DNA of 64,000 nucleotides from Mesomycoplasma ovipneumoniae (GTDB lineage Bacteria; Bacillota_I; Bacilli_A; Mycoplasmatales; Metamycoplasmataceae): NCBI RefSeq assembly GCF_030012565.1, contig NZ_CP124621.1, positions 806,001 to 870,000 of the forward strand, read 5' to 3'. Shown piece by piece: positions 12,259 to 22,372 of this stretch (position 1 is its first letter; each line of letters starts with the position of its first letter). The notes under the pieces were generated by a model. It saw only the letters and a program-made list of their open reading frames with translations, ran no database searches and was not told where the DNA came from. The position numbers and the translations under genes were made by a program.

Positions 12259-12696
12259 AATCCTCAGAAAAATAAATAAATCAAAATCACAAATATTAAA
12301 CTCCCGGGTTTCCCAGTTTGATGAGATAATCTTAAAAAAATGTCTGGTTTTGCACTTTTTTGGCTAAAATTAATTACCTATTTTAAGACACTGGCAAAAA
12401 TCAATTTATGGAATAAACAGTAAAAATCATAAAAAAATACAACTACTATTTAAACTCAATGCAAATAGAAAACTCGTTTTTATTTAAATTGAGCCTAAAA
12501 AAACATATGAAGTTTTGAAAGAACAATAACTAAAAGCCCTAAATTTATAGATTTCTAAACGGGTAAATTTAAGGCATTCCATCATATTTAAAAATATAAT
12601 GGATAATTCACGCTGTCTGACTTTTTTAGACAAAAAACATATTAAGTCCTCCTTAATTCAATATCAAAATTTATTAATTTATTCTTAGTTGGACTT

Positions 12697-12745
12697 ATTA
12701 TAACATAATTTTATTTTTGACCAAACATTTTTTTTTTTTTTTTTT
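12697..12745 (-). promoter_or_regulatory. poly-A/extended -10 promoter in repeat copy 2
   Basis: Minus strand: A18 tract (12728-12745), TTGGTC (12719-12724), 16-base spacer, TGTTATAAT (-10 at 12697-12702). Downstream is AAGGAGGACTTAAT before an ATG whose frame closes after four codons. It appears to be a working promoter-plus-ribosome-site cassette without a gene. Confidence 0.6.
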
Positions 12746-12789
12746 CAAAGGCTTAATTTTAAAATAACAAAAATTAAGATTTTAACTTC

Positions 12790-12816
12790 AAAAATACCCG
12801 TAAACCGGGTATTTTT
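12790..12816. terminator. terminator hairpin in repeat copy 2
   Basis: AAAAATACCCG / CGGGTATTTTT with a 5-base loop, followed by a T run on both strands. The same position in the copies at 1965-2425 and 36715-36905 carries degraded versions of the hairpin. Confidence 0.6.
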
Positions 12817-12884
12817 GCATATTTATATTCACTAAAAAGGAATTTTTGCCATCAAACTGTCAAACTCGGGAAAATCTGGAAAAG

Positions 12885-12930
12885 TTAACAAAAAAAGTCT
12901 TTTACTTGAATAAAAGACTTTTTTTGTTAA
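12885..12930. terminator. strong bidirectional-type terminator
   Basis: A 20-base arm TTAACAAAAAAAGTCTTTTA and its exact complement around a CTTGAA loop. It separates the plus-strand T4SS-like block from the convergent minus-strand nusG operon and may end both. Confidence 0.75.
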
Positions 12931-13145
12931 TAAATTTTAATTAATTTGTTGACTAAAAATAATTATAACTATTTTTTAATACACTTTGTTTAAGAAAGGA
13001 GTTTTTCAGATTTTTCAAAAATTTTTTCAAAAAACAAAATAATAGTTGTTTTAGAATGGTTTTTTCAACTAAGAAGAAAAATTTTAGCCTTGATAGATAA
13101 GGTTAATTTAAAAAATATTTAAAATTCAACACTAAAATTTAGATT

Positions 13146-13721
13146 TTAGTTATTGACCTTTTTTAAATTTTTATATTCAAAAGTCGCAGGAGCTTTACGC
13201 CCAAAAACATTTTCAAGTTCGACTGTTATTAAAGTTTTAGTCTCATTCATCTCGATAACTTTACCAATATCCCCGGTAAAAGGTCCTTGAGTCACTTTTG
13301 CCCAGTCGCCAATTTGCCAACTTATTGCATCAGTATCATTAGTTTCTTGAAAACTAAGAATTTTTTGATTTCAATTTTCTTTCATTCGCTCAAATTGTCG
13401 TATTGAAATTGGTGTTGGTTTAGTTCCTCTACCGTGTGAACCCACAAGTCCTGTTACATATTGAGTATTTCTAACGACAAATCAGGCTTTATCAACCATG
13501 TTCATCTTGATAAAAAAGTAACCTTTATATAAATTACGGTATTTGAGTTTTTTTTCAGCTTTTCCGTTTGTACTTTCCTCATAATAAGGGACGTCAAATT
13601 TGATTATTTCCTGAAAGTGCTCTTCTAAATTTTCGTATTTTATTCGGTTTTTAAGTAAAGTAATTGCAACATCTTCCTTTGATGAAATAGTTGAAATCAT
13701 GTATCACTTATATATTTTCAT
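13146..13721 (-). CDS. nusG: transcription termination/antitermination protein NusG
   Basis: 191 residues. ATG at 13721 follows GAAAGGAG. The N-terminal NGN domain begins KIYKWYMISTISSKEDVA, and the family hallmark LYKGYFFIKM is present. The C-terminal KOW domain contains VTQGPFTGDIGKV. NusG binds RNA polymerase and Rho or S10 and controls pausing. It is the last gene of the long minus-strand run and follows secE, the usual bacterial order. A TGA (Trp) interrupts the frame under the standard code. Confidence 0.93.
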
Positions 13722-13739
13722 AGTATTTTTTGCTCCTTT

Positions 13740-13976
13740 CTAAATTCCGACTCCGGCTTGATTTCAAATAAACGCAGCAATAATTGTAATTGTGAAAAAA
13801 ACAGCCATAAAAATAAGTGAAAAAATTATTGTTTGCCCAAAACTTTGAAAAGCGACTCGACTTGTTGGTCATTTTACCCTTTTCATCTCTTTAATAAAAA
13901 GGCGAAAGAAAAATTTTTTTTTGCCTTTATTTGTCTCGTTAGGGATTTTAACATTTTTTGCTTGTTTTTTTCACAT
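13740..13976 (-). CDS. secE: preprotein translocase subunit SecE
   Basis: 78 residues. A basic N-terminus is followed by the amphipathic segment FIKEMKRVKWPTSR, which carries the conserved K-x-x-x-W-P-(T/S) SecE motif, and a single C-terminal membrane helix. ATG is followed at once by TGA (Met-Trp), which hides the gene under the standard code. Its start overlaps the rpmG stop (TAATG). It forms the SecYEG channel with the SecY encoded at 41110-42531. Confidence 0.9.
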
Positions 13977-14116
13977 TATTTTTCCTCTTGGTGTAAAGTA
14001 GATTTGCGACATATTTTGCAAAATTTATTAATCTGAAGGCGAGTTTGAAGCGATTTATTTGTTTTATAGTTCCGATTTTTACAAACAAAGCAGCTTAGAC
14101 TAATTTTTTTCTTCAT
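13976..14116 (-). CDS. rpmG: 50S ribosomal protein L33
   Basis: 46 residues with the zinc ribbon CFVC ... CKIC and the basic pattern [10 protein letters not shown] typical of L33. Order rpmG-secE-nusG is the classical bacterial arrangement. ATG at 14116; the stop shares a base with the secE start. Confidence 0.9.
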   Translation of the reverse strand: MKKKISLSCFVCKNRNYKTNKSLQTRLQINKFCKICRKSTLHQEEK

Positions 14117-14157
14117 ATTAATCCTAAAAATTTAACATTACAGTCTATAATTATATA

Positions 14158-14709
14158 TTAATTTAGGAAAAAACTTCTTAATTTATTACTTGTGGCTCGA
14201 ATAAAATCATTAACCTTTTGTGTGGTGATGCCAATTTTTTTAGCAATAACATTAGTTGGAATATCCTGAATAAAAAACATTTCAAACATTTCCATCTCAA
14301 GTTCATCAAAAGACTCGGTAATTCGGTTGTAAATATCTTGAATTTCTAGTTTGTGAAGCTCACTTTCGACAGCAAACTCGATATTTTCAGGTAATTCGTC
14401 AAGTGAAACCGAAAAATTTGCTATTTGATAGTTTTTTGTGGTAAAAGAAGTTGCATACCCTAGCATAAACAGTTTAATTTTGTGAACAAGATAATTTTCA
14501 AGTGGGATACCTAAACTAGGGTCAAATTCTTCATATAACTGCACAAATTTATCGATTGAAGCATTAAAAAGGTCTTGATAAGTTATCGGTGTTAAGACAA
14601 AAGTTTTTATTACTTGTTTTGAACAAGCTAATAAAATATGCGAATATTTGTTTAAAACGGTAAAATATCTCTTATTTTTAACTATTTTTTTCTTACGATC
14701 TAATCACAT
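14158..14709 (-). CDS. sigma-70-like alternative sigma factor
   Basis: 183 residues from ATG at 14709 (MWLDRKKK...), 25 bases after the rlmB stop. Residues ~50-85 (YQDLFNASIDKF...EEFDPSLGIPLENYL) resemble sigma region 2, where QDLxQEG...FDP.G..F..Y is usual. The C-terminus (FDELEMEMFEMFFIQDIPTNVIAKKIGITTQKVNDFI) is a region-4-type helix-turn-helix; that helix pair runs to the end. Function inferred: an auxiliary sigma that directs RNA polymerase to a small regulon, comparable to MG428 of M. genitalium, which drives recombination genes. The -10 binding region is divergent, so a DNA-binding regulator is an alternative. Confidence 0.65.
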
Positions 14710-14734
14710 TTTGTAAATAAAACCTCATAGTTCT

Positions 14735-15424
14735 TTATTTTTGTTTGTTTTTTAGATAAAAAAGTATAATTCCCGTTGCAACTGTGACGTTTAGAGAATC
14801 AATTTTACCTTCCATCGGAATAAAAAATGACTCATCGCTGGCATACAAACTACTTTTTTTAATTCCAGTAGCCTCATTGCCAACTATAAGTGCACAGGGA
14901 AAATTAAACTGAATTTGATTAATTTTTTTACTTTTTTCGCTTAAATCAGTGGCATAAATTCAAAAACCTGATTTTTTTAATTTATTAATTGCAGCTACAA
15001 TTGAATTTACAAGAATAAATTTGATACCAATAAAGCCACCTGATGCAACTTTAAATGTGGTTTCATTTAGTTTAGCTGCTCGCTTTTTGGGCAAAATTAT
15101 ATGCTTAATTCCAAAACAATTTGCTGTTCTAATAATGTTACCGAGATTATTTTGATCATGAATATGATCAAGAATTAAAACAATTTCGGGTCTATCCTTG
15201 TTTAAAACATCAATTTCAAAAAATTTAAAGTTTTCAACAACGCCAACAAAGCCTTGGTGGTTTGCTAAAACTAATTTATCTAAAAAATCTTTATTAACTA
15301 TTTGTACTTTTTGGTTCGAAAAAATTGGACTATCAGGCTGTTTTAAACAGTAAATTTGTTTAAAAACAAACCCATTTTTAATTGCTTCTATCACTGAATT
15401 CTTGCCACAGATATATTTAAGCAT
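14735..15424 (-). CDS. rlmB: TrmH/SpoU-family 23S rRNA 2'-O-methyltransferase
   Basis: 229 residues. SpoU motif 1 NLGNIIRTANCFGI, motif 2 ALIVGNEATGI and motif 3 SLNVTVATGIILF are all in place, preceded by a small substrate-binding domain. SAM-dependent ribose methylation of rRNA (RlmB-type, G2251) is the likely activity, although tRNA members exist. It sits just downstream of cysS, the same linkage as in many Firmicutes (cysS-yacO). Confidence 0.88.
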
Positions 15425-15457
15425 ATTTTTTCACTTTCGTATGAAACGCGGAAAAAA

Positions 15458-16666
15458 TTATGAAAAAATGAACCTTTTTCATAATTTTTCGCGATATTTA
15501 TCAGCTTCTTCATATTTTTTTTGCTCAATAAGTTTTTTTCAGATTTGAATATTTTCTTGATCTTCAGAGTTAATTTCTTTTTTTGTAAAGCTAAATCTTA
15601 GTAATTTGAATATAAAAACAATTTCTGAATTCTTTTTTTGTTTTGCTAAGTTAGAGATTAAAAAAATAGCATTAGAAAATTTTTGCTCTTCAATGAGCGA
15701 TAAAATTTGATCAACAACGGTTTTTTCAATTTCTTTAGGGTTCAGAATTCAATCAAAATAAATTTTTTTATATTTTGTTATTAATTTTTGGTGATTTTGG
15801 ATTAATTCATCTGTTAAATTAATCGGGACACTAGGGTTTATTGACAAAAAAATGCTGCGAAGAACATCTGGATCATATTTTTTTGCAAATTCTTTTGCAA
15901 AAATTATATTTCCGATTGATTTAGACATTTTTTTACCGTTAAAATTTACAAAGCCAACACGAATTCATTTTTTTGAAATTGGCTCGTTTGTTAGTGCAAA
16001 ATGTTGGGCATTTTCATTTTCATGATGCGGAAAAATCAAATCAACGCCACCTCCGTGAATATCCACTGAATTTTTCTCAAAATGGTTATAAATAATTGCC
16101 GAACACTCAGTATGTCAGCCAGGTCTTCCTAGGCCAAAAGGCGAGTCAAAAAGTACGCCTTTTTTTGTTTTTTTTCACAAAACAAAATCGTTTACAGACT
16201 TACTTTGACGATCTTTTTGATACAAATTGTGGACTTTTTGTTGTGAAATTACACCGTAATTTGCAATTTTACTTGCATCAAAAACAAGGTCCCCGTTTTG
16301 ATTAAAATAAGTAAAATTTTTATCTTTTAACTCACTAATATAGTCGATAATTTTGTCAAGAATTTGTGTTACTTTTATTATTTTGTCAGGTTTTTTAACA
16401 TTAAATGTTTCAAGAACACTAAAATATTCAAAAATGTATTTTTGACTTAATTCAGCTTCAGTTAGTCCTAATTCCATTGCTTTTTCGATAATTTTGTCAT
16501 CAATATCAGTGATATTTTGGACAAAATTAACTTTTTTGCCAAAATATTTTCATACTGAAACTAAAAAATCAAACACAATTACCGACCTTAAATTGCCGAT
16601 ATGAACGTGATTATAAACCGTAGGACCGCAAAGATAAACATTCAAATTACTTTTAGTTGAGCTCAT
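15458..16666 (-). CDS. cysS: cysteinyl-tRNA synthetase
   Basis: 402 residues, short like other mycoplasma CysRS (typical bacterial length ~460). N-terminus [20 protein letters not shown] contains the zinc Cys and the HIGN nucleotide-binding signature; GWHTECSAI and [15 protein letters not shown] are CysRS-specific; KMSKS is present as [13 protein letters not shown] at 16666 lies inside the end of the preceding YgjP-like gene (14-base overlap). Confidence 0.95.
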
Positions 16667-17348
16667 AATTTGTTAATTTTTTAACTAAATCAGTGTAATT
16701 AGGTATAATTTTACCAATTTTTTCCCAAAAAAGCTTGCCGTGGTTGCGAAAAAAATGGTGAACTACCTCATGAACAATTACATAATCAATAATTTCCTTT
16801 GAAAATGCAAATAAATATTTGCTATAATGAATTTTTTGACGATAATAATTGGTGCCTCATGATGTATTTTTTCGCGATAGTTTGACTATATAATCAGGAA
16901 CTTCTAATGTTTTGGTTCAAAATTTTGTTCGCTGAATTAAATAGTCTTCAAAATGTTTCATTAACAGTTTTTCAATTTTAGCCTCAATATTTTTTGGCCG
17001 ACCTAAGGAAAAAATAGCAAACTGACTTTGCAAATAGAGTTTATTTTTTGTTTTTATTAAGCTAAAATAGTTTTTTTTACCAAAAAGGTAAAAAAAAGAT
17101 TCAGAAAAGTGCAGTACTTGTCTTAAGGGCAAAATATTTATAATTTTATTAAAATATTTTGAATTTCTGACGCTCCTGATTAAAACTTCGTCAGTTAAGA
17201 CAAGTCCGGTCTGAACAAGAATGTAGTCATCAACTAATTTAACTATCAGGCGCGAACTTTTAGGCCTGAATTCAACAAAAATAGGATATTTTTGACCATT
17301 TAGGTCTATTTTTAGTTCGCGAAACTTAGCTTTTTTGTTGGAATTCAT
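16653..17348 (-). CDS. YgjP/DUF45-type zinc metalloprotein
   Basis: 231 residues. The C-terminal part carries [20 protein letters not shown], an HExxH zinc motif with a downstream His, as in the YgjP/WLM (DUF45) family, preceded by the characteristic [18 protein letters not shown]. These are M48/SprT-like zincins of uncertain biological role. The start overlaps the upstream CorC-like gene by 23 bases, so it is translationally tied to it. Confidence 0.8.
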
Positions 17349-18564
17349 TTTTGGTTATTTTTAGCTCGATTGTATTTGCGCTTTTGTCAATAATTTCAAA
17401 TTCAAGTTTATATTTTGGCCCTTGAAAGTAAAATTTTGCCCCTAAAACCAGCTTTTTTTTCGAACTTTGGGATAAGAGTCACTGATTTAAATTTTTAAAA
17501 TTAACAGGAAGATCGACCGCTAAAATTTTGTTAATTGTCAAAATAGAAGTTTCGGCTTTTGTTGTAATCTGATTTGGACTAATTTGATAAAAATCAAGGT
17601 CATCGCGGTAGTCATACTCATCATAAATTGGGCCCAAAAGACACTCAAGTATATCTTCAAATGTAAGAATTCCAACGATTTTTTGCGATTTATTTGACTC
17701 AACTACAAATCCTAAATGAGATTTTGATTTTTTCAAAATCTCATAATTTGTTTTAATCAAAGATGTCGAAAGAAGAAGCGGAGTTTTTATTATATGATCA
17801 TTAATGTCAAATTTATCAAGGTGCAAAATGTCTTTTGAAAGTAAAATTCCAACAAAATTGTCGTCTTTTCAAACAGGAATTCTTGAAAAATTTGAGTCAA
17901 TTATTACTTCTTTGATCGATTCAAGACTATCTTCATATTTTACAAAGACAACATCTTCAAGTTTGGTAAAATGTTTGGCGGTTGTAAAAGAGTCAAATTC
18001 AAGCGCTCTAATTGCCAAGTCAGATTCGTCTTTTTCAAGGACATCTTCTTGGTGAGCTTGTAAAATTATTTTTTTTAGCTCGTTTTCAGTGTTTGTTACA
18101 TTGATTTTTTTGACAAATTTAGTCATTAAAGCCGCTAGTGGAAATAAAAAGTAGTAAAAAAAAGTAATAAAAAATCAAAAAGCTTTTAAGAATAAAATTG
18201 GTTTTTTTCGACCAAAAATTTTAGGGTAAATTTCGCCAAAAATTATTAACGGCGGAGTTGTTGCTGCTATTGAAATTAAAATTTGCAAAGATTCATTAAT
18301 TGCTAAATTAGAAAAAAGTGCCGAAATTATAATAGAAATTCCGATGTTGACAATATTGTTTCAAATTAAAATGATTGTCAAAGTTTTTTCGTAATTGTCA
18401 TAATATTTAAGAATTTGCTTTTTTCCTCAAAAAGAATCAGAAATATTTTCATCAACTTTTGCCCGACTTGTGGCAGTAAAAACAGTTTCGCTTGCTGAAA
18501 AAATGGCCGAAATTAAAAATAAAAATAATAAAACAATTCCTAAAGCAATAAAATAACCCGGCAT
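17326..18564 (-). CDS. CNNM/CorC (HlyC)-type CBS-domain membrane protein
   Basis: 412 residues in code 4. Residues 1-150 form a DUF21/CNNM membrane domain (SAIFSASETVFTATSRAKV, TTPPLIIFGEIYPKIF). Two CBS domains follow (SNFSRIPVW...VGILLSKDIL and LGFVVESNKSQKIVGILTFEDILECLLG), then EYDYRDD and a small CorC-type C-terminal domain. The family moves or senses Mg2+ or Co2+ at the membrane and is often misnamed haemolysin. ATG overlaps the dnaB stop (TAATG). Confidence 0.88.
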
Positions 18565-19961
18565 TAGTCCTCTAATCCTAAATTTATATCATTTTTATTT
18601 TTGTTTGCAACATTAAAATCAAGGGCAGCAATAAACTGGCCAATTTCAGGCAAAAAATTAAAAAATAGCGTTCCAGTTGGGCCATTTCTGTGTTTTGCAA
18701 TAATTAATTTTGTATTTGGTCCACTGTCAAAATTAGACTGATCATCTTCTCTTTTATTATAATAATTGTCCCGATGTAAAAAAGCAACAAGGTCAGCATC
18801 TTGCTCAATAGCTCCAGATTCACGCAGATCTGAAAGTAAAGGAGTTTTATCTTCTCTTCGCTCGACATTTCTTGAAAGTTGCGACAGAGCAATAATTGGT
18901 GTATTAACTGCCCGAGCTAGTTGTTTTAATTTTCGGGAAATAATTGAAACCTCGACTTGACGGTTGTAATTTTGATTATTTGCGCTTGAATTTATTAGTT
19001 GTAAATAGTCAAAAATAATCAAATCATATTTAATATTGTTGCGATAGCGTTTTTGAACTTCTCAAAAAATGTCGTCAATATTGATCGAACCTGAGTCATT
19101 TATAGTCAATTTTGCCTCTTTTAGTCGTTTTGAAATTGCTTTTTCAATTTTTATTAAATCTTCAGGGCGTAAATTTTTCGGTGTTTTGAATTTATTGGCC
19201 TCAATTCCTGAGACAAATGATAAAAGCCGAGTTCCTAAATCTGTGTTTGACATTTCAAGGGCAAAAAATAGCACAGATTTTCCACTTTTGCAAACATTTC
19301 AGGCCAAATTAAGGGCAAAAGCTGTTTTTCCAACTGACGGTCGAGCTGCTAAAATTACAAGTTCACCCCTTTGAAAACCAGAAGTTACAACGTCCAAATT
19401 ATCATAACCAGTCGAAATTCCTTTAATAGGATTTTTACTTGTGCGAAGTTCGGTAATAAATTGAAAAATTTCCTGGGCAATTTCATAAATTGAACAAAAA
19501 GACTGTTTGGTGCTGTCTAAAGTCAAAAGATTAATTTTGTCAACAATTTGGCTTGTAATTTCTAGTGAAGTTTTTTTACCAAAGTCTAGTTCGTGACTTG
19601 ATTCTTCAATGATTTTTTTGAGCTGGCGCAGAGTTTTTTTCTCGCTGACAATCCGTAGGTGAGAAGTAATTTCTGAAGGCAAAGAAAAATTATTGTTATA
19701 AAGTCAAATTATGAATGATTTTCCGCCTATTTTTTCCAGTTTTTGATTTTTTTGCAGTTCTTCAATAATTAAATTAACTTCAGGATCAGGAACGCTAGCA
19801 ACCACAGTTTTGATTGCTTTTGCAATTTCAACTAGTCTGAGATCGCTAAAATCATTAGGGTCAATTGCATCAATATAGTTGATGATTTTTCTGGGATTTG
19901 AAAGCAAAAAAGAAATTATAAAGGACTCAATATCAGGGGAAGTATATCGCGAATTATTCAT
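18564..19961 (-). CDS. dnaB: replicative DNA helicase DnaB
   Basis: 465 residues. The N-terminal DnaG-interacting domain is followed by a RecA-type motor with Walker [14 protein letters not shown], Walker [23 protein letters not shown] and [15 protein letters not shown]. Hexameric 5'-3' helicase of the replication fork. Directly downstream of rplI with an 8-base overlap, the common rplI-dnaB order. Confidence 0.95.
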
Positions 19962-20391
19962 CTTTTACAACATTTATTTTTAAAGTAGCACTAATTTCAG
20001 GGCTTAATTTAATAGTGACATAACTTGTTCCAAAATTGGAAATTCCTGGAGTTTGAATTAAGTGCTTGTCAATAAAAATATCTTTGGTCTCAAGTTCCTT
20101 TTTTATTTTTTTAGCCGAAATTGCCCCGTGGACTGAATCAAGTGTCCCTTTTAATTTAAATCACAAAACAGTATTTTCAATTTGAGATTTAAGTTGAATT
20201 GCCTGATTTTTTTTATTTTCCTTTTCAGCTTCAATTTTTTTTAGTCTTTCTTTTAAAAGTTTTTCAGTTCTTGGATTTAAAGGTTCTGCCAAATTATTTT
20301 TAAATAAATAATTGCTAGCATAACCAGCTGAAACCTCAACAACACTATTTGCACGACCATCTTTTGTGTCTTTAAGTAGAATTACTTTCAT
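19954..20391 (-). CDS. rplI: 50S ribosomal protein L9
   Basis: 145 residues. Starts MKVILLKDTKDGRANSVVEV, the L9 signature including GYASNYL; ATG at 20391 follows AAAGGAGAGAAT, which decides against the in-frame start 57 bases upstream. C-terminal domain ends [13 protein letters not shown]. Start lies inside the gdpP end (20-base overlap). Confidence 0.93.
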
Positions 20392-22366
20392 ATTCTCTCC
20401 TTTGAATTGCAAGTTTAATATTTTCAACAAATTCAGAAAAAGTCTCAACTGTTGAATAAGCAGCTGCTGAAGTTACATTTCCGCCTCCACCAACTTGCTC
20501 TGCTATATATTGAACATTAACATTTTCAACACCTCGAGCTGACATTTTATAATTTTTTTGTTGCGGTAATTTTGCCACAACAAAGGCAGCTTGACGATTT
20601 TTAACTAACAAAATTTGCTCACAAGCAATCGAGACTAAATCAGTCTCAATTTCCCGGTCAAGACTTGCAAGGAAAAAACCTGGCTTAACTTCGGTGACAT
20701 TTTCAAGAATTTCTTTAATAATTTTTGACTCATTTTCATTAAGTTTGAGAAATTCACCAGTTTTTGCAGTTTTTGCTCCTCAACGAACAAGGGCGGAGAC
20801 GGCCGCAAAAGTTGAGGCACTAGCGGTTTTTTTAAACTGGGCTGAGTCAACATATAAACCATTCAGCAAAATTTGGGCCCATTCTTGATCAATACTTATA
20901 TCTGAGTGAATTGTTAGCAAAATTAAATGCGTAATAATTTCACATGTTGATGAAGATGAGACATCAATATAGTCATGAATTAATTCCAAAATTCCTTGCA
21001 TTTTGGAATTAATTCCGTGATGGTCAAAGACAAAAACATTTTCCAAATTGATTTGATCAAGAGCTTTTTTGTTTTCAATTCGCTCAACATCAGAAACATC
21101 AACTAAAATGGCGAGGCAAGTATCGTTATTTTTTGAGGCCATTGTGATTTTTGATGCAACTGAGCGCGATATAAAAATATTTTTCTTGATAAAATCAGCT
21201 TGCGATAAAAATCTTGTTGTTGTAGTGTCAAAAGTCTGGTTTTGAATATAAAAATTAATTTTTCTTTTATAAATAACTTCAGCGTATCTTTTTAAAAAAT
21301 TACCCAAAACATAACCAGAACCAAATGAATCTAAGTCAGAATTAATGTGCCCATAAATTATTATATTATCAATTTTTTCCAATTTTTCAACTAAAAGTCG
21401 AGCAATTCTTCTGAGTCTAACAAGCGAATGGAGGCTGAGAGATTCGCTATAAGAACCATAAGAAAAAGGTCTTTTTCCATAAGGATAAATTGAAACTTGA
21501 TTTCCACCACGGGTTTTTGAAAAAATTAAAGCCTCATTTGCTAGTCTTTTTACTTCCACTAAATTTGTTGTGCCAAATCCAAAACCGACTGAAAATCAAA
21601 CTTCGGTTGTATCATCAATTTTAGTGCTCTCATCACGAAAAATGTAAAAATGATTTTTTTGTCAAAGCACAAAAGTTTCATAATGTAAAACTAACATAAT
21701 CCGGCCATCTGCATATTCTTTGTACAAAAATTTATATTTTTGTGACAGTTTTTCAAAAAAATCATTAATAAAAATTTTGATTTTAGGGTAGTCTTGATCG
21801 CTACTGCGAAAATTAGTTGAGACAAAATTATCAACCTCAACCTCGGCAAAAACAAGCGAATTATTCTCATAACCTTGTGAAATTGACTTAAAAAGTGTGA
21901 TATCACGATAAGAAATTCAATATGCAAATTTATTATAATTAATTTCAAATCAGTTATTTCCCCTTTTTATTTCAAATTTTGGCGGAATATCTTCGACTTT
22001 TTTATACTGGGGAAAAAGATAAAAAATATCACGATTTACTAGTCTTTCTGGGTATAAATCTTTGACATATTTTGAAACTTTTGTAATTTTATAAGTTGAA
22101 GATAAATTGATAATTCCAATATTATTTTCCTCGTTAATAAGGTCGAATTTTTGGTAATAAAAGTGATTTTGTTTAATTATAAATTGGTAAAAAACAACAA
22201 TTCCGACTGTTAGCGAGATAATAAAAATTATGAAAATTCCGACAGCTAACGTGAAAAAAAGGTAAAAATCAAAAGCGTCATTAAAAATAACTTTTAATAA
22301 TAAAGTCGTAATTTCAAGTAAAAAGCTTATAAATGAAATTGAAAACGGGAAAAGAAATTTTTTCAT
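20372..22366 (-). CDS. gdpP: GdpP-like cyclic-di-AMP phosphodiesterase
   Basis: 664 residues. Two N-terminal membrane helices (SISFISFLLEITTLLL; FFTLAVGIFIIFIISL) precede a degenerate PAS/GGDEF region. The DHH core follows: GHINSDLDSFGSG, VDVSDVERIE and VFDHHGIN, then DHHA1. It would hydrolyse c-di-AMP at the membrane. In the DHHA1 domain the usual GGGGH motif reads GGGGN, which may weaken activity or change the product. Position before rplI and dnaB is the standard Firmicute order (yybT-rplI-dnaC). Confidence 0.9.
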
Positions 22367-22372
22367 GAGTGC

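Larger units (their letters stand above)
12380..12870. repeat. non-coding dispersed repeat, copy 2
   Basis: High-identity copy of the element at 1965-2425, lying on the other side of the T4SS-like block in the same orientation. It shares CATATGAAGTTTTGAAAGAA, the imperfect hairpin GCCCTAAATTTA / TAAATTTAAGGC, and a T18 run. It begins about 120 bases after the operon stop. No coding frame. It accounts for most of the gene-free stretch 12259-13145; beyond 12931 that stretch shows an AAGAAAGGAG motif at 12992-13001 with no start codon after it and nothing else recognisable. Confidence 0.75.
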
